Part shown: positions 42,526 through 52,628 of the stretch, piece by piece
Layout: every line of letters starts with the position of its first letter
Numbering within the stretch: position 1 is the stretch's first letter
Assembly: GCF_002252505.1 (NCBI RefSeq)
Contig: NZ_NNRL01000147.1
Coordinates: forward strand, 62,001 to 126,000
Direction: 5' to 3'
Length of the DNA: 64,000 nt
Source: Brucella grignonensis
Lineage (GTDB): Bacteria > Pseudomonadota > Alphaproteobacteria > Rhizobiales > Rhizobiaceae
Notes under the pieces: model-generated
Seen by the model: the letters and a program-made list of their open reading frames with translations, nothing else
Database searches by the model: none
What the model was told of the DNA's origin: nothing
Made by a program: the position numbers and the translations under genes

Positions 42526-43218
42526 ATGACCAATGCAAGTGATGTGAAACCAGTGCTGTTCGTCGTCAGCAGCAACAACGTCAAGGGGGCGACCGGCATC
42601 CCCACCGGCTATAATCTGGCCGAGGTTACCCATCCGCTGGAAAAGCTGCAACAGGCGGGCATCAAGGTAGAGTTCGCCTCACCCAAGGGCGGCGACGCGC
42701 CGCTTGACGGGTTGGAGGATATGAACGACCCGGTGATCGCGCATTACTGGGCCGATCCCGAATTCCGCCGGGCCATCAGCCACACCATGCCGATCGATCA
42801 GGTCGACCCCGCGCGCTATTCGGCGATCTTCTTTGCCGGCGGGCATGGCACGATGTGGGACTTTCCCGATAATGCCGCGATCCAACGGGCGATCCGCGAG
42901 ATCGACACCGCTGGCGGGATCGTCTCGGCCGTGTGTCATGGCCCCGCCGCGCTGGTGAATGCGCAGGGCGCCGATGGCATCCTGCTGGTCGCGGGCAAGC
43001 AGCTCGCCTCCTTCACTAATGGTGAAGAGGAGGAGGTTCAGTCAACCCATGTCGTGCCCTTCCTGTTGGCCGACCGGCTGGAACTGGCGGGCGCGCATCA
43101 TGTGGACAGCCCGAACTGGTCCGATAACGTCATCCGCGATGGTCGCCTGATCACCGGGCAGAACCCGCAATCGGCGGCCCATCTGGGCGAAGTGCTGCGC
43201 GACGCACTGTTGGCCTGA
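42526..43218 (+). CDS. DJ-1/PfpI-family protein (Hsp31-like, type 1 glutamine amidotransferase domain)
   Basis: 230 residues. Nucleophile elbow AVCHGPAAL (Cys near residue 137) and the acidic upstream motif in FFAGGHGTMWDFPDN, and ASPKGGDAPLDGLEDMND, as in Hsp31/glyoxalase III-type proteins. Possible glyoxalase III, deglycase or chaperone activity; the precise one is unknown. Placed in the oxidoreductase operon, consistent with handling of reactive aldehydes (inference). Confidence 0.82.
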   Translation: MTNASDVKPVLFVVSSNNVKGATGIPTGYNLAEVTHPLEKLQQAGIKVEFASPKGGDAPLDGLEDMNDPVIAHYWADPEFRRAISHTMPIDQVDPARYSAIFFAGGHGTMWDFPDNAAIQRAIREIDTAGGIVSAVCHGPAALVNAQGADGILLVAGKQLASFTNGEEEEVQSTHVVPFLLADRLELAGAHHVDSPNWSDNVIRDGRLITGQNPQSAAHLGEVLRDALLA

Positions 43219-43269
43219 TATCCGCGACGCGGCACCCTCGCCGCGCGCGCCCTTTTATTGGAGGCCGTG

Positions 43270-44310
43270 ATGAAACTGATCTGTGTCGAAGAACATCTTC
43301 TCGATCCCGCCATCGGTCAGGCGGGCGCGTCTTTTGCCATGGCTGAGGCGCCCTATCTGCCCGATTGGGGTCTTCGTGTGACCGATGGTCAGGTCGCGGA
43401 CACGCCCCGCCCGCATGTACTGGCCAGCGCGGAATCCACCCGCAAAGGGCTGGCCCCGATCAACGATCGGCTGTCCGACATGGACCGGGCGGGCATCGAC
43501 ACACAGGTGTTGTCCTATGGCGGCTTCCCGCAGCTTTTGCCTGCTGGCCAGGCGGTTGATTTGTGCCGCGCCGCCAATGACCGGTTGGCCGCAATCATCG
43601 TGAACCACCCTAGCCGCTTTTCCGGCTTCGCCACCCTGCCATGGCAGGCGCCAGAGGCCGCCGTGCAGGAAATGGAACGCGCCGCCGCTAACGGACTGAA
43701 AGGCTGCTTGATCAATGGTCGCCCCGGCTCCGATTTCCTTGACGCGCCGCAATACGCTCCGGTGCTGGACGCGCTGAACCGGCTGAAACTGCCGCTTTAT
43801 ATTCACCCCGGCTTGCCGCTGCACGTGGTTCAGGAACCCTATTACGGCGGGTTTGATCGCGAACTGTCGGCGCGGCTGTCGATGTTCGCCTGGGGCTGGC
43901 ACAACGAAGCCGGCATCCTGACCCTACGCCTGCTACTGTCGGGTGCCTTTGACCGTTTCACCGATCTGCGCATCATCAGCGGCCATTGGGGCGAGATGGT
44001 GCCGTTCTTCCTGCAACGGCTGGAAGATTCGATCCCAACAGAGGCTTCCGGCCTGTCGCGCCCCATCATCCAGACCTATCGCGACCATGTCTATGTCAGC
44101 CCCTCGGGGATGCTGACTGAACCGCATTTCCGCTTTATCCACGAGGTGATGGGGGCAGACCGCATCCTCTATTCGGTCGACTATCCTTATCAAAGCCTGA
44201 ATGGCGCCCGTGCATTTCTTGAACAGCTGGATATCAGCGCGACTGACAAGGCCCTGATCGCATATGGCAATGCCGAACGGCTGCTGGGATTGAAAGGCGC
44301 CACCCCATGA
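43270..44310 (+). CDS. Amidohydrolase-family protein (ACMSD / resorcylate decarboxylase-like)
   Basis: 346 residues. Amidohydrolase_2 fold, with EEHLL at the N-terminus (metal-site Glu/His), YIHPGLPLHV (His), SGHWGEMVPFFLQRLED (His) and YSVDYPYQSL (Asp), the order of metal-binding residues found in gamma-resorcylate and 2-amino-3-carboxymuconate semialdehyde decarboxylases. Starts at 43270 with GGAGG 5 bases upstream. Its stop overlaps the next gene by 4 bp. Likely acts on an aromatic carboxylate; substrate unknown. Confidence 0.85.
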   Translation: MKLICVEEHLLDPAIGQAGASFAMAEAPYLPDWGLRVTDGQVADTPRPHVLASAESTRKGLAPINDRLSDMDRAGIDTQVLSYGGFPQLLPAGQAVDLCRAANDRLAAIIVNHPSRFSGFATLPWQAPEAAVQEMERAAANGLKGCLINGRPGSDFLDAPQYAPVLDALNRLKLPLYIHPGLPLHVVQEPYYGGFDRELSARLSMFAWGWHNEAGILTLRLLLSGAFDRFTDLRIISGHWGEMVPFFLQRLEDSIPTEASGLSRPIIQTYRDHVYVSPSGMLTEPHFRFIHEVMGADRILYSVDYPYQSLNGARAFLEQLDISATDKALIAYGNAERLLGLKGATP

Positions 44311-44675
44311 GCGTCTACAAGCCAACCGAGCAGACCGCCACGCCGCCCTTTATCCGCATCGCCGAACTGGAGGTCGATCCTGCGAGATGCACCGATTTCG
44401 CAGCCGCTGCCGCCCGCATCGCCGCAGCCGCCCTGCGGACCGAGCCCGGATGTCTGGCGCTACTGTCCGCCGCAGATGCGGACGCGCCGAACCGCTTTAC
44501 GATCTTCGAGATCTACCGCGATGAGGCCGCCTATCAGGCCCATCTAGCGACACCGCATTTCCGGGCATTTCGAGCTTCGACCGACACAATCGTCCTGTCG
44601 CGGCGGCTGCGAACGGCCTCAGCTGCTGCTCTGATGTTGCGTCCGGATTGGCAGGTCAAACTCGGATCACCATAA
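44307..44675 (+). CDS. Antibiotic-biosynthesis-monooxygenase (ABM) domain protein
   Basis: 122 residues with IRIAELEVDPARCTDFAAAA, EPGCLALLSAAD and FTIFEIYRDEAAYQAHLATPHF, the ABM fold (quinol/heme or aromatic monooxygenase-like). ATGA overlap with the amidohydrolase gene makes it the last gene of the cluster. Predicted to act on aromatic substrates in the same pathway. Confidence 0.82.
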   Translation: MSVYKPTEQTATPPFIRIAELEVDPARCTDFAAAAARIAAAALRTEPGCLALLSAADADAPNRFTIFEIYRDEAAYQAHLATPHFRAFRASTDTIVLSRRLRTASAAALMLRPDWQVKLGSP

Positions 44676-44962
44676 CGCGAAATGACGTTGGAATGGTTCG
44701 TCAACATATCAGATCTGAGGCAGGACCTTTCACCGACCAGTCACACTCGCCCGAATGTCAGCATGATGCTGACCAGCCATTACAACACCGTGCGCAGGCA
44801 GAGATCGCAGTTTTAAGCCCGTTTTCTCCTTGTAGTTCGACGGCAATTGCAGGCAATTGAGTAGAACGATTAACTTGATTTCGATGCGGAACCACGTGCT
44901 TCTGTTCGAAACGCGGAATTTGGCATCGGTTTTGTTTCATATATTCAGTGGCGGAGTCGCAG

Positions 44963-46429
44963 ATGACCGATTTTTCTAGAAGAAGCATATTGTCGGGCGG
45001 GATTGCCCTCGTTGCTTTTGCCGGCGGCGTCCCGCGACTTGTTAGGGCACAAGGCACGGGCGGGGGATTCACGGCAGCTTCCAGTGCTCTGGATGGGCCT
45101 GATGCTGGGCCAAAAACGCCGGGCATACAACGCATCGTTGCCGTCTGCGAAGTGACCGGCGGCGGCGAAAAAGTCTATGGTATCGCCATCGAATATGACA
45201 TCGAGATCGACCCGACTGATCTCGGGCTGGATAGTTTCGCGACAAGCGTTGTTCCGGCAGCGGCGGGTTATTTCCCCGGCATGCCATCGGGCCCCGACAA
45301 AAATGCAACGACCGAGCCGCCCGCGCCCCGCGCGCCGATGGCGATTTATACCAACAATGAGCCCGCGCTGCGTTCCGACAAGTCCAGCGCACTCGGGTCC
45401 TTCGTGATCGTCGAATTCGCACATGATACCGACCTCAGCATCCCCACAGCCGACAGCAATATGGTCGCCATCATCCAGCTTCGGGATGTGCGCACCACGA
45501 CTGGCACAACCTACGTCGCAGATCCGAAAAGCTGGAGCAATATCGGACAACGCGGCGGCAACAACGTGGCGATCCGCGGTGTTGATGACTGGGAGCAAAA
45601 TCACTGGTGGCGGGATGACGATCGTGCGGCATGGCTGGAATACAGCATCTATCTGCCGAAATCCTTCCTCGCGCCGGGGGGCGAAGAGAAATCCTATCCG
45701 CTGCTGTTGGCTGTTACCCATTCCGGTACCAGCTATGACGGCACCTGCGCCGAGACCCTGACCGAGACCGTCATCGCCAGTATCTGGGGCATGCCCGAGG
45801 AGCAGGCGCGTCACGAATGCGTCATCATCACCCCGCGCTATGAACGCACGACGATGAACGACTATTGGGAGCATACGGCGGATGTGGAGAACACTTACCG
45901 GCTGGTGCAATCGCTCATGTCCAACACTTGGAACTATGGCAATCCGAACCTACCGGACCGGGCGGGTAAAGTGCTGAAGATCGACCCGGCGCGGGTCTAT
46001 TGCACGGGCTGGTCGATGGGCGCGATGACAACGCTTTGGCTCTTGGCCAAGCATCCCGACACCTTCGCCGGCGGGCTGGTTATTGCCGGGCAGCAACGCC
46101 CCCAGGACATGGTAACTCTGGCCGACCAGAACGTGTTGATCATCACCGGGTCCGACGACAATAAGGCAACGCCCTGGAATGAGAAATGCGTGCCCGTCTG
46201 GCGGGAAGCGGGAGCGAAGGTGACGCGACCGGATACTCTTCTGAACCCTGCACTGATCTTCCCTGCCGATGATCAGAAAGAGTTGACCGCTCAGATCAAC
46301 GGCTATCTGGATGAGGGCGGGAATATCACCTTCCTGACATTCAAAGGCGTTGACCACATGGGGTCGGCTCGTAAATTCTTCTACATCACCGCAGCCCGCG
46401 ATTGGCTGTTCCGGCAGGTGAAAGCATGA
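44963..46429 (+). CDS. Tat-exported alpha/beta hydrolase (esterase/PHB-depolymerase-like)
   Basis: 488 residues. N-terminal twin-arginine type signal SRRSILSGGIALVAFAGGVP, then a non-catalytic N-domain and an esterase core with nucleophile elbow TGWSMGAMTT (Ser), and C-terminal Asp/His (ITGSDDN, GVDHMGSA). It starts at the ATG 44963 (MTDFSRR) with GGAG 6 bases upstream. Overlaps the Sel1-repeat gene by an ATGA. Probably a periplasmic esterase. GC-rich codon use like its left neighbours. Confidence 0.82.
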   Translation: MTDFSRRSILSGGIALVAFAGGVPRLVRAQGTGGGFTAASSALDGPDAGPKTPGIQRIVAVCEVTGGGEKVYGIAIEYDIEIDPTDLGLDSFATSVVPAAAGYFPGMPSGPDKNATTEPPAPRAPMAIYTNNEPALRSDKSSALGSFVIVEFAHDTDLSIPTADSNMVAIIQLRDVRTTTGTTYVADPKSWSNIGQRGGNNVAIRGVDDWEQNHWWRDDDRAAWLEYSIYLPKSFLAPGGEEKSYPLLLAVTHSGTSYDGTCAETLTETVIASIWGMPEEQARHECVIITPRYERTTMNDYWEHTADVENTYRLVQSLMSNTWNYGNPNLPDRAGKVLKIDPARVYCTGWSMGAMTTLWLLAKHPDTFAGGLVIAGQQRPQDMVTLADQNVLIITGSDDNKATPWNEKCVPVWREAGAKVTRPDTLLNPALIFPADDQKELTAQINGYLDEGGNITFLTFKGVDHMGSARKFFYITAARDWLFRQVKA

Positions 46430-47190
46430 GGGCGGTGGCACGCCGTGCTTTTCTGGCGACCTTCCTGATCACTATGTCACCCTCCTGCATGGCACAGGCA
46501 CAAAACCCGATCAATTCGGATCCTCAGCTTGCTGCGGCAAAGGCAGCCATGGATGCGGGCAACGGCCCGCAGGCTCTGGAGCTGTTCACCGCCGCTGCAG
46601 CCGAGGGCAAGCCCGAGGCTATGGCCCAGATCGCACAGATATATCTTGAGGGCGAGAAGGGCGTGGCGCGGAACTATGCTGCCGCGATGGAATGGGCACA
46701 AAAAGCCGCCGATGCCGGTGTCGGCCGTGGCAACCTGCTTCTCGGCCATATCTGGATGAAGGGTTTTGGCGTGACCGCCGATCCGGACAAGGCGCTTGAG
46801 TACTTCAAGACAGCCAATGCCGAGGGGGACATGAAGGCAGGCCGCTATATTGGCCTGATCGCCCAAGAAAAAGGAGATACACAGACGGCCGCGCAATGGT
46901 TCCGTCATTCAGCGGAACTGGGCGATATCACCAGCCAATATTATCTGGGCCAGGCCTATGAAACAGGCACCGGCGCGCCGCAGGACTATGTGGCGGCGAT
47001 GGCCTGGTATCAGAAATCCGCCGCGCGCGGGGACGCCATCGCCTCTGACGGAATGGTCGGCGAGGCAAGCTTGTACGAGCGTGGTCTGGGTGTGCCGCAG
47101 GATACGATCAGGGCATTGGCACTTTACCGACAGGCGGCTGATCTGGGGAATGAGGCGGCCAAAGCGGCGCTGATCCGGCTGGAGGAGTAA
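46426..47190 (+). CDS. Exported Sel1-repeat (TPR-like) protein
   Basis: 254 residues. Signal peptide (MRAVARRAFLATFLITMSPS, with an RR motif). Sel1-like repeats: AMAQIAQIYLEGEKGVARNYAAAMEWAQKAADAG, with further units GNLLLGHIWMKGFGVTADPDKALEYFKTANAEG and TSQYYLGQAYETGTGAPQDYVAAMAWYQKSAARG (each shortened). Protein-interaction scaffold, likely partner of the esterase encoded by the overlapping upstream gene. No enzymatic motif. Confidence 0.85.
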   Translation: MRAVARRAFLATFLITMSPSCMAQAQNPINSDPQLAAAKAAMDAGNGPQALELFTAAAAEGKPEAMAQIAQIYLEGEKGVARNYAAAMEWAQKAADAGVGRGNLLLGHIWMKGFGVTADPDKALEYFKTANAEGDMKAGRYIGLIAQEKGDTQTAAQWFRHSAELGDITSQYYLGQAYETGTGAPQDYVAAMAWYQKSAARGDAIASDGMVGEASLYERGLGVPQDTIRALALYRQAADLGNEAAKAALIRLEE

Positions 47191-47339
47191 TGATCCCGTC
47201 GGCCGTTCTCCGTTCGGCGCATCACGATCACATCAAGAAGGAATAGAATCATCCGAGGCGGGCACCGCGCGGCAATTCATTCATCGAGGCAGCGAGTGGC
47301 TTCGGGGTGCAATTGCCCCGCGCATCGGCAACATTACGG

Positions 47340-47470
47340 CTAAGGTGGATGCTCTGACGGCGCAGCACAGCCGACCCTCGGGTATCGTTCCTCGCGTGGG
47401 CCTTCCAGCACAACCCTGATCTTCTCTTCGGCCGAAAAATGCCATCGCGGCGCATAGCGAGTGCCTTTGA
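47340..47470 (-). pseudogene. IS3-family OrfA remnant (frameshifted)
   Basis: Minus-strand frames read RWHFSAEEKIRVVLEG then shift to A-LRRQSIHLS, matching the N-terminus of an IS3-type OrfA (R-x-FSAEEKIRIVLEGLRGE...LCRREGI). It lies at the truncated 3' end of the alcohol dehydrogenase remnant and may be the insertion that disrupted it. Confidence 0.55.
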
Positions 47471-47868
47471 TTATATACACGTCCGCTCGCTCCGCCGGGC
47501 CGCGAGCGCTTACCATATCGGTAGCGCCGCCCGCCCCGAAAAACCCGCCATGGCGGCAAGAGGTGTGCAGGCCGTCCTCGCAGAACATGCAACTGCCGTC
47601 CGGATAGGCGAAGGGCATGATGACGACCTGACCGGGGCGGATCGGGCGAACCTCGTTGCCGATCGCCTCAACCACTCCGATTGCTTCGTACCCCATGCGA
47701 CGCCACCGGGCACACTGTCCGGCTGGAGATCATTATAGGGCCACAGATCGTTACCACAAATGCATGCCCGCGTGATGCGGGTCACGGCATCCGTAGGTTT
47801 TCGATGGCTGCATCGGGAACGGTCTCGATACGCACATCGTGCGCTTTGTGCATAACAGTGGCACGCAT
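47470..47868 (-). pseudogene. Zinc alcohol dehydrogenase, N-terminal remnant with two frameshifts
   Basis: Reads MRATVMHKAHDVRIETVPDA, then in another frame TRITRACICGNDLWPYND, then in another GYEAIGVVEAIGNEV, and DGSCMFCEDGLHTSCRHGGFFG, the N-terminal zinc-site region of a zinc-dependent alcohol dehydrogenase. The catalytic Cys is in CICGND and the structural Cys cluster in CMFCEDGLHTSC. The coenzyme domain is gone. It is out of frame at about 47788 and 47696. A broken relic. Confidence 0.8.
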
Positions 47869-47899
47869 GGCGGTTTCCTTTATGGCTGTGGAGATGGTG

Positions 47900-49350
<1,451 letters not shown>

Positions 49351-49437
49351 AATCTCCTTATGCGATACAATCTAGCCGTAGACAGGTTCAGCGATTAGAT
49401 TGGATAATCAGGATGCGGTTTTGAATCAGGCTCAACA

Positions 49438-50331
49438 ATGGCGCGAAACAATTTCAATGATCTGCTGGCGTTTCGTGCGGTCGCGACGGAGCGCAGTTTC
49501 ACGCGGGCAGCGGCGCAGATGGACGTATCGACTTCTGCGCTCAGCCATACCATTCGCGGGTTGGAGGAACGGCTTGGCATCCGTTTGCTCAATCGTACGA
49601 CCCGCAGTGTCGTGCCGACAGAGGCCGGTGATCGGTTGCTTCTGTCGGTGGGTGCGCTGTTCAATGCCGTTGAAGCTGAACTTGCAAGCTTAAGCGAGCT
49701 TCGCGACAAACCGGCGGGCACGATCCGCATCACGACGAGCGCGCACGCGGCCCGGACCATTCTGGAACCGGCACTGGTTCCGCTCCTGACGGACTATCCA
49801 GACCTCAATATCGAACTCAGTGTCGACGCCGGTTTCGTTGACATCGTCGCCGAACGGTTCGACGCTGGCGTACGGCTTGGTGAGACCGTAGCACAGGATA
49901 TGATCGCGGTCCGCATTGGCCCCGACATGCGGATGGCAGCAGCGGCTTCGCCGGCCTATCTTGCCGCCCACGGATCGCCGCAGACTCCACGCGATCTTAA
50001 CCGCCACAATTGCATCAATCTGCGCTTCCCTACCTATGGCGGCCTCTATGCCTGGGAATTCGAGAAGGACGGCCGCGCGCTCAATGTCCGGGTAAACGGG
50101 CAGATGATTGTCAATGATACGTCGCTAGCGCTGGAAGCAGCTGTCGATGGACTCGGTATCGCCTACATCACAGAAGATCAGGTATTACCGCTCATCGCCG
50201 ACGGCCTGCTCGTTCGTGTGCTGGAGGATTGGTGTCCGCCGTTTCCGGGCTACTATCTCTATTATCCGAGCCGACGGCAGCACTCCTCCGGGTTTTCCAT
50301 GCTGATTGAGGCGTTGAGGTTTCAGGACTGA
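49438..50331 (+). CDS. LysR-family regulator
   Basis: 297 residues. N-terminal wHTH LAFRAVATERSFTRAAAQMDVSTSALSHTIRGLEERLGIRLLNRTTRSV is characteristic of LysR, and the effector domain contains GFVDIVAERFDAGVRLGE. Divergent from the CMD and aldo/keto reductase genes across an 87-bp region. It may activate these when an aldehyde or quinone is present. Confidence 0.88.
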   Translation: MARNNFNDLLAFRAVATERSFTRAAAQMDVSTSALSHTIRGLEERLGIRLLNRTTRSVVPTEAGDRLLLSVGALFNAVEAELASLSELRDKPAGTIRITTSAHAARTILEPALVPLLTDYPDLNIELSVDAGFVDIVAERFDAGVRLGETVAQDMIAVRIGPDMRMAAAASPAYLAAHGSPQTPRDLNRHNCINLRFPTYGGLYAWEFEKDGRALNVRVNGQMIVNDTSLALEAAVDGLGIAYITEDQVLPLIADGLLVRVLEDWCPPFPGYYLYYPSRRQHSSGFSMLIEALRFQD

Positions 50332-50456
50332 ACGTCCTGAAACAAGCCTTCATCCAAGGGCAGGTCAGCAACGATCCGCTTCAGCTTGGCAATTTCCTCT
50401 TTATCCTCATCGGCTGTAATGCGCCCCTGTGGCGCAGGTGTATCGTACCGTGCCAT
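50322..50456 (-). pseudogene. Short remnant resembling an IS3-type OrfA C-terminus
   Basis: Minus-strand frame EEIAKLKRIVADLPLDEGLF resembles the KLKRIVADLSLDKxML segment of IS3/IS407-type OrfA. It is only about 44 residues long and overlaps the LysR gene's 3' end. Together with the remnants at 39045 and 47340 it suggests that IS3-type elements bordered the acquired segment. Weak evidence on its own. Confidence 0.4.
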
Positions 50457-50606
50457 TGACAGTGATGGCGATACGGTTGAGCTTTTCCTCAGCAGAGAGC
50501 GAGATTTAACTGCTTACAAAGTTAACCTGTGCTCCGTGTGAACCGAATTATTACAATGATGCCATTTTTGTTTCATTCAAACGTCCAAGAACCGCCTTCC
50601 ATACGG

Positions 50607-52628
50607 TCAAGCGGAAGGCACCAAATAAATGCCGAGTGAACGGAGCGGCTTCGTATTCCTCGCAGACGATAATGTGTTTGATATCTGTTGGCCAACTGAG
50701 CCAGCTGCCTGCGGGGTGGTCGAAACATGCTCGGGCAAGGAAAAGCCAAAACCAACAGGCTCGACCATTTGATCGGAGACGGTCACTGCAAGGAGTTCTG
50801 TGCTTCTGCTACCAGAGGATATCTTGAATTTCGTGGCCCAGAACCGCAAAATCTGATGCTGTAAAGGCGCTGTTTCCCTATAAAATGTTGCGATGGGCAA
50901 TGCGCCATTGTTCGTCTCGGGAAACGGCACGAATGTACCGACATCGCTCCGGCTGGGCAAAATCGTATTGATGAGCTGCGCAACTTGGCCCGACTCCGAC
51001 TTCGTCCAATCGGCCTGGATCAGTATCGTTTCAATCTCCGAAATCGGCATGTCGGTTTGAAGTATGATGCGCTGCGCGAGCTCACCATCAAGCATGATGC
51101 GGCTTGCCGACCCAAACCGCAGTGGATCTGCGAGCCATTCATTCTTGGTTACAAAGCGTTCCTCGACCGCTCGAACATATTTCTCGTGAGCTGATGGATA
51201 GCTGCTGATCAGGTGGAAGGGATATACAACAAGAAAAACTGCACCAATCGCCATGGCGGCATGCCGAGAGATCGGTGCAAGCATTTTTCCATGTATCAGC
51301 CAAGCAAGCAGGAAGGTGAGCGATACGCCGAACAATACTCCTGCAAAAACGTCACTTGGCCAATGAGCTCGCAGATAGAGACGAGAGAAAGCAATCATGA
51401 CGATCAGACCCGCGCCTAGAACAAAAGCTGCCAGACGCGCGCGCGGCTTCAATTCATGTGAGCATACAAGAAAGGTGATGCCCACAATTGCTGCGGACAG
51501 CGTTGCGTGACCGCTCGGGAAGCTGAATCCGTCGGCGCCCTGGTATAGTTCCATAGGTCGGGCGCGATGGATCAGTATTTTCATCGTGGGAACGAATATG
51601 GTCGCCCCGGCGAACGCCATGGCAACTATTCCTGCCAGTTTCCAACGTCGATGCCAAGCAATGACGCCGACCAGAACAATTGCGATCGGCGCGAGCACCA
51701 GACCGTCGCCCAGCATAGTAATGCCGATCATCAGATGATCGATTAGCGGTGTGCGAAGCGATTGAAGATAGGCGCTGACCGCCTGGTCAGAGCGAACAAA
51801 CTCCTGATCGAAGAATAGCTGTAGAATGATCAATGCAAAACTGATCAAGGCTGCGACAGCGATCCCGCCATAAATAAACGGAACGACGATATTGCCCTCG
51901 TTCAGCAGAAGCCGGCGGAGGATATGCAAAGGGCTGCGCGCATCGTTGCGCAACTTGTCTGCAGCCAACAATCTGATGCTATCCAATCTTGGCAATAGCC
52001 AGAAGACCGACAATCGAGTCACGTACCAAACGAGGGTCAAGAGGACGACGACGACGATCATGAACTCCAATACGCGCGGGTTGACGGTAGTCGCAACGCC
52101 GATCGTGCGCCCTACGCCAATTCCTGGCAAGATATGGGCAGCAGACCAGGCGAGCGCCGAAGCCACGTTTATGGTGGTGAACCAGAACGGGTTCATTCCC
52201 GCGATACCTGCAATACCCGGTACTACGGCCTTCACGCCTGGTATGAATCGGCCGATGAATACACTTTTCCCGCCATGGCGCCGAAAGAAGTCTTCGCCCT
52301 TGTCGAGCAAGTGCGTAAACCGGCTGAACGGCCATATCGATCGGATATGCTCCTTGTAGACATGCCCGATCCAGTAGGAGATTGCGTCACCGATGATTGC
52401 ACCCAGCGATGCGGCTGCAAAGACGGGTCCGAAATGAAGTTTTCCCAGTCCAATCAAGGTCCCCGCACCAACAAGAACGACTGTCGATGGAACAAACAAG
52501 CCGAGAATGAAAATCGCTTCGCCGGCAGAAATCAGCAAAATGATCAAGAGCGCCGCGATCGGGTGGCTTCCGATATAGTCAATAAGCTGGTGGAGATATT
52601 GGGAGAACAATCCGTTCATTCCTTCCAT
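50607..52628 (-). CDS. DedA/VTT - PAP2 phosphatase - LssY-type fusion membrane protein
   Basis: 673 residues. Domain 1 (about 25-195), VTT/DedA-type: FVPSTVVLVGAGTLIG, FIGRFIPGVKAVVPGIAG. Domain 2 (about 240-440), PAP2-type phosphatase: KILIHRARPMELYQG, FSFPSGHATL and SRLYLRAHWPSD, i.e. the three phosphatase motifs with the catalytic His residues. Domain 3 (about 470-650), LssY-like soluble domain. The fusion suggests a membrane lipid-phosphate phosphatase or flippase-linked enzyme in undecaprenyl/phosphatidate turnover. It overlaps the histidine-kinase gene by 13 bp. Confidence 0.85.
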   Translation of the reverse strand: MEGMNGLFSQYLHQLIDYIGSHPIAALLIILLISAGEAIFILGLFVPSTVVLVGAGTLIGLGKLHFGPVFAAASLGAIIGDAISYWIGHVYKEHIRSIWPFSRFTHLLDKGEDFFRRHGGKSVFIGRFIPGVKAVVPGIAGIAGMNPFWFTTINVASALAWSAAHILPGIGVGRTIGVATTVNPRVLEFMIVVVVLLTLVWYVTRLSVFWLLPRLDSIRLLAADKLRNDARSPLHILRRLLLNEGNIVVPFIYGGIAVAALISFALIILQLFFDQEFVRSDQAVSAYLQSLRTPLIDHLMIGITMLGDGLVLAPIAIVLVGVIAWHRRWKLAGIVAMAFAGATIFVPTMKILIHRARPMELYQGADGFSFPSGHATLSAAIVGITFLVCSHELKPRARLAAFVLGAGLIVMIAFSRLYLRAHWPSDVFAGVLFGVSLTFLLAWLIHGKMLAPISRHAAMAIGAVFLVVYPFHLISSYPSAHEKYVRAVEERFVTKNEWLADPLRFGSASRIMLDGELAQRIILQTDMPISEIETILIQADWTKSESGQVAQLINTILPSRSDVGTFVPFPETNNGALPIATFYRETAPLQHQILRFWATKFKISSGSRSTELLAVTVSDQMVEPVGFGFSLPEHVSTTPQAAGSVGQQISNTLSSARNTKPLRSLGIYLVPSA

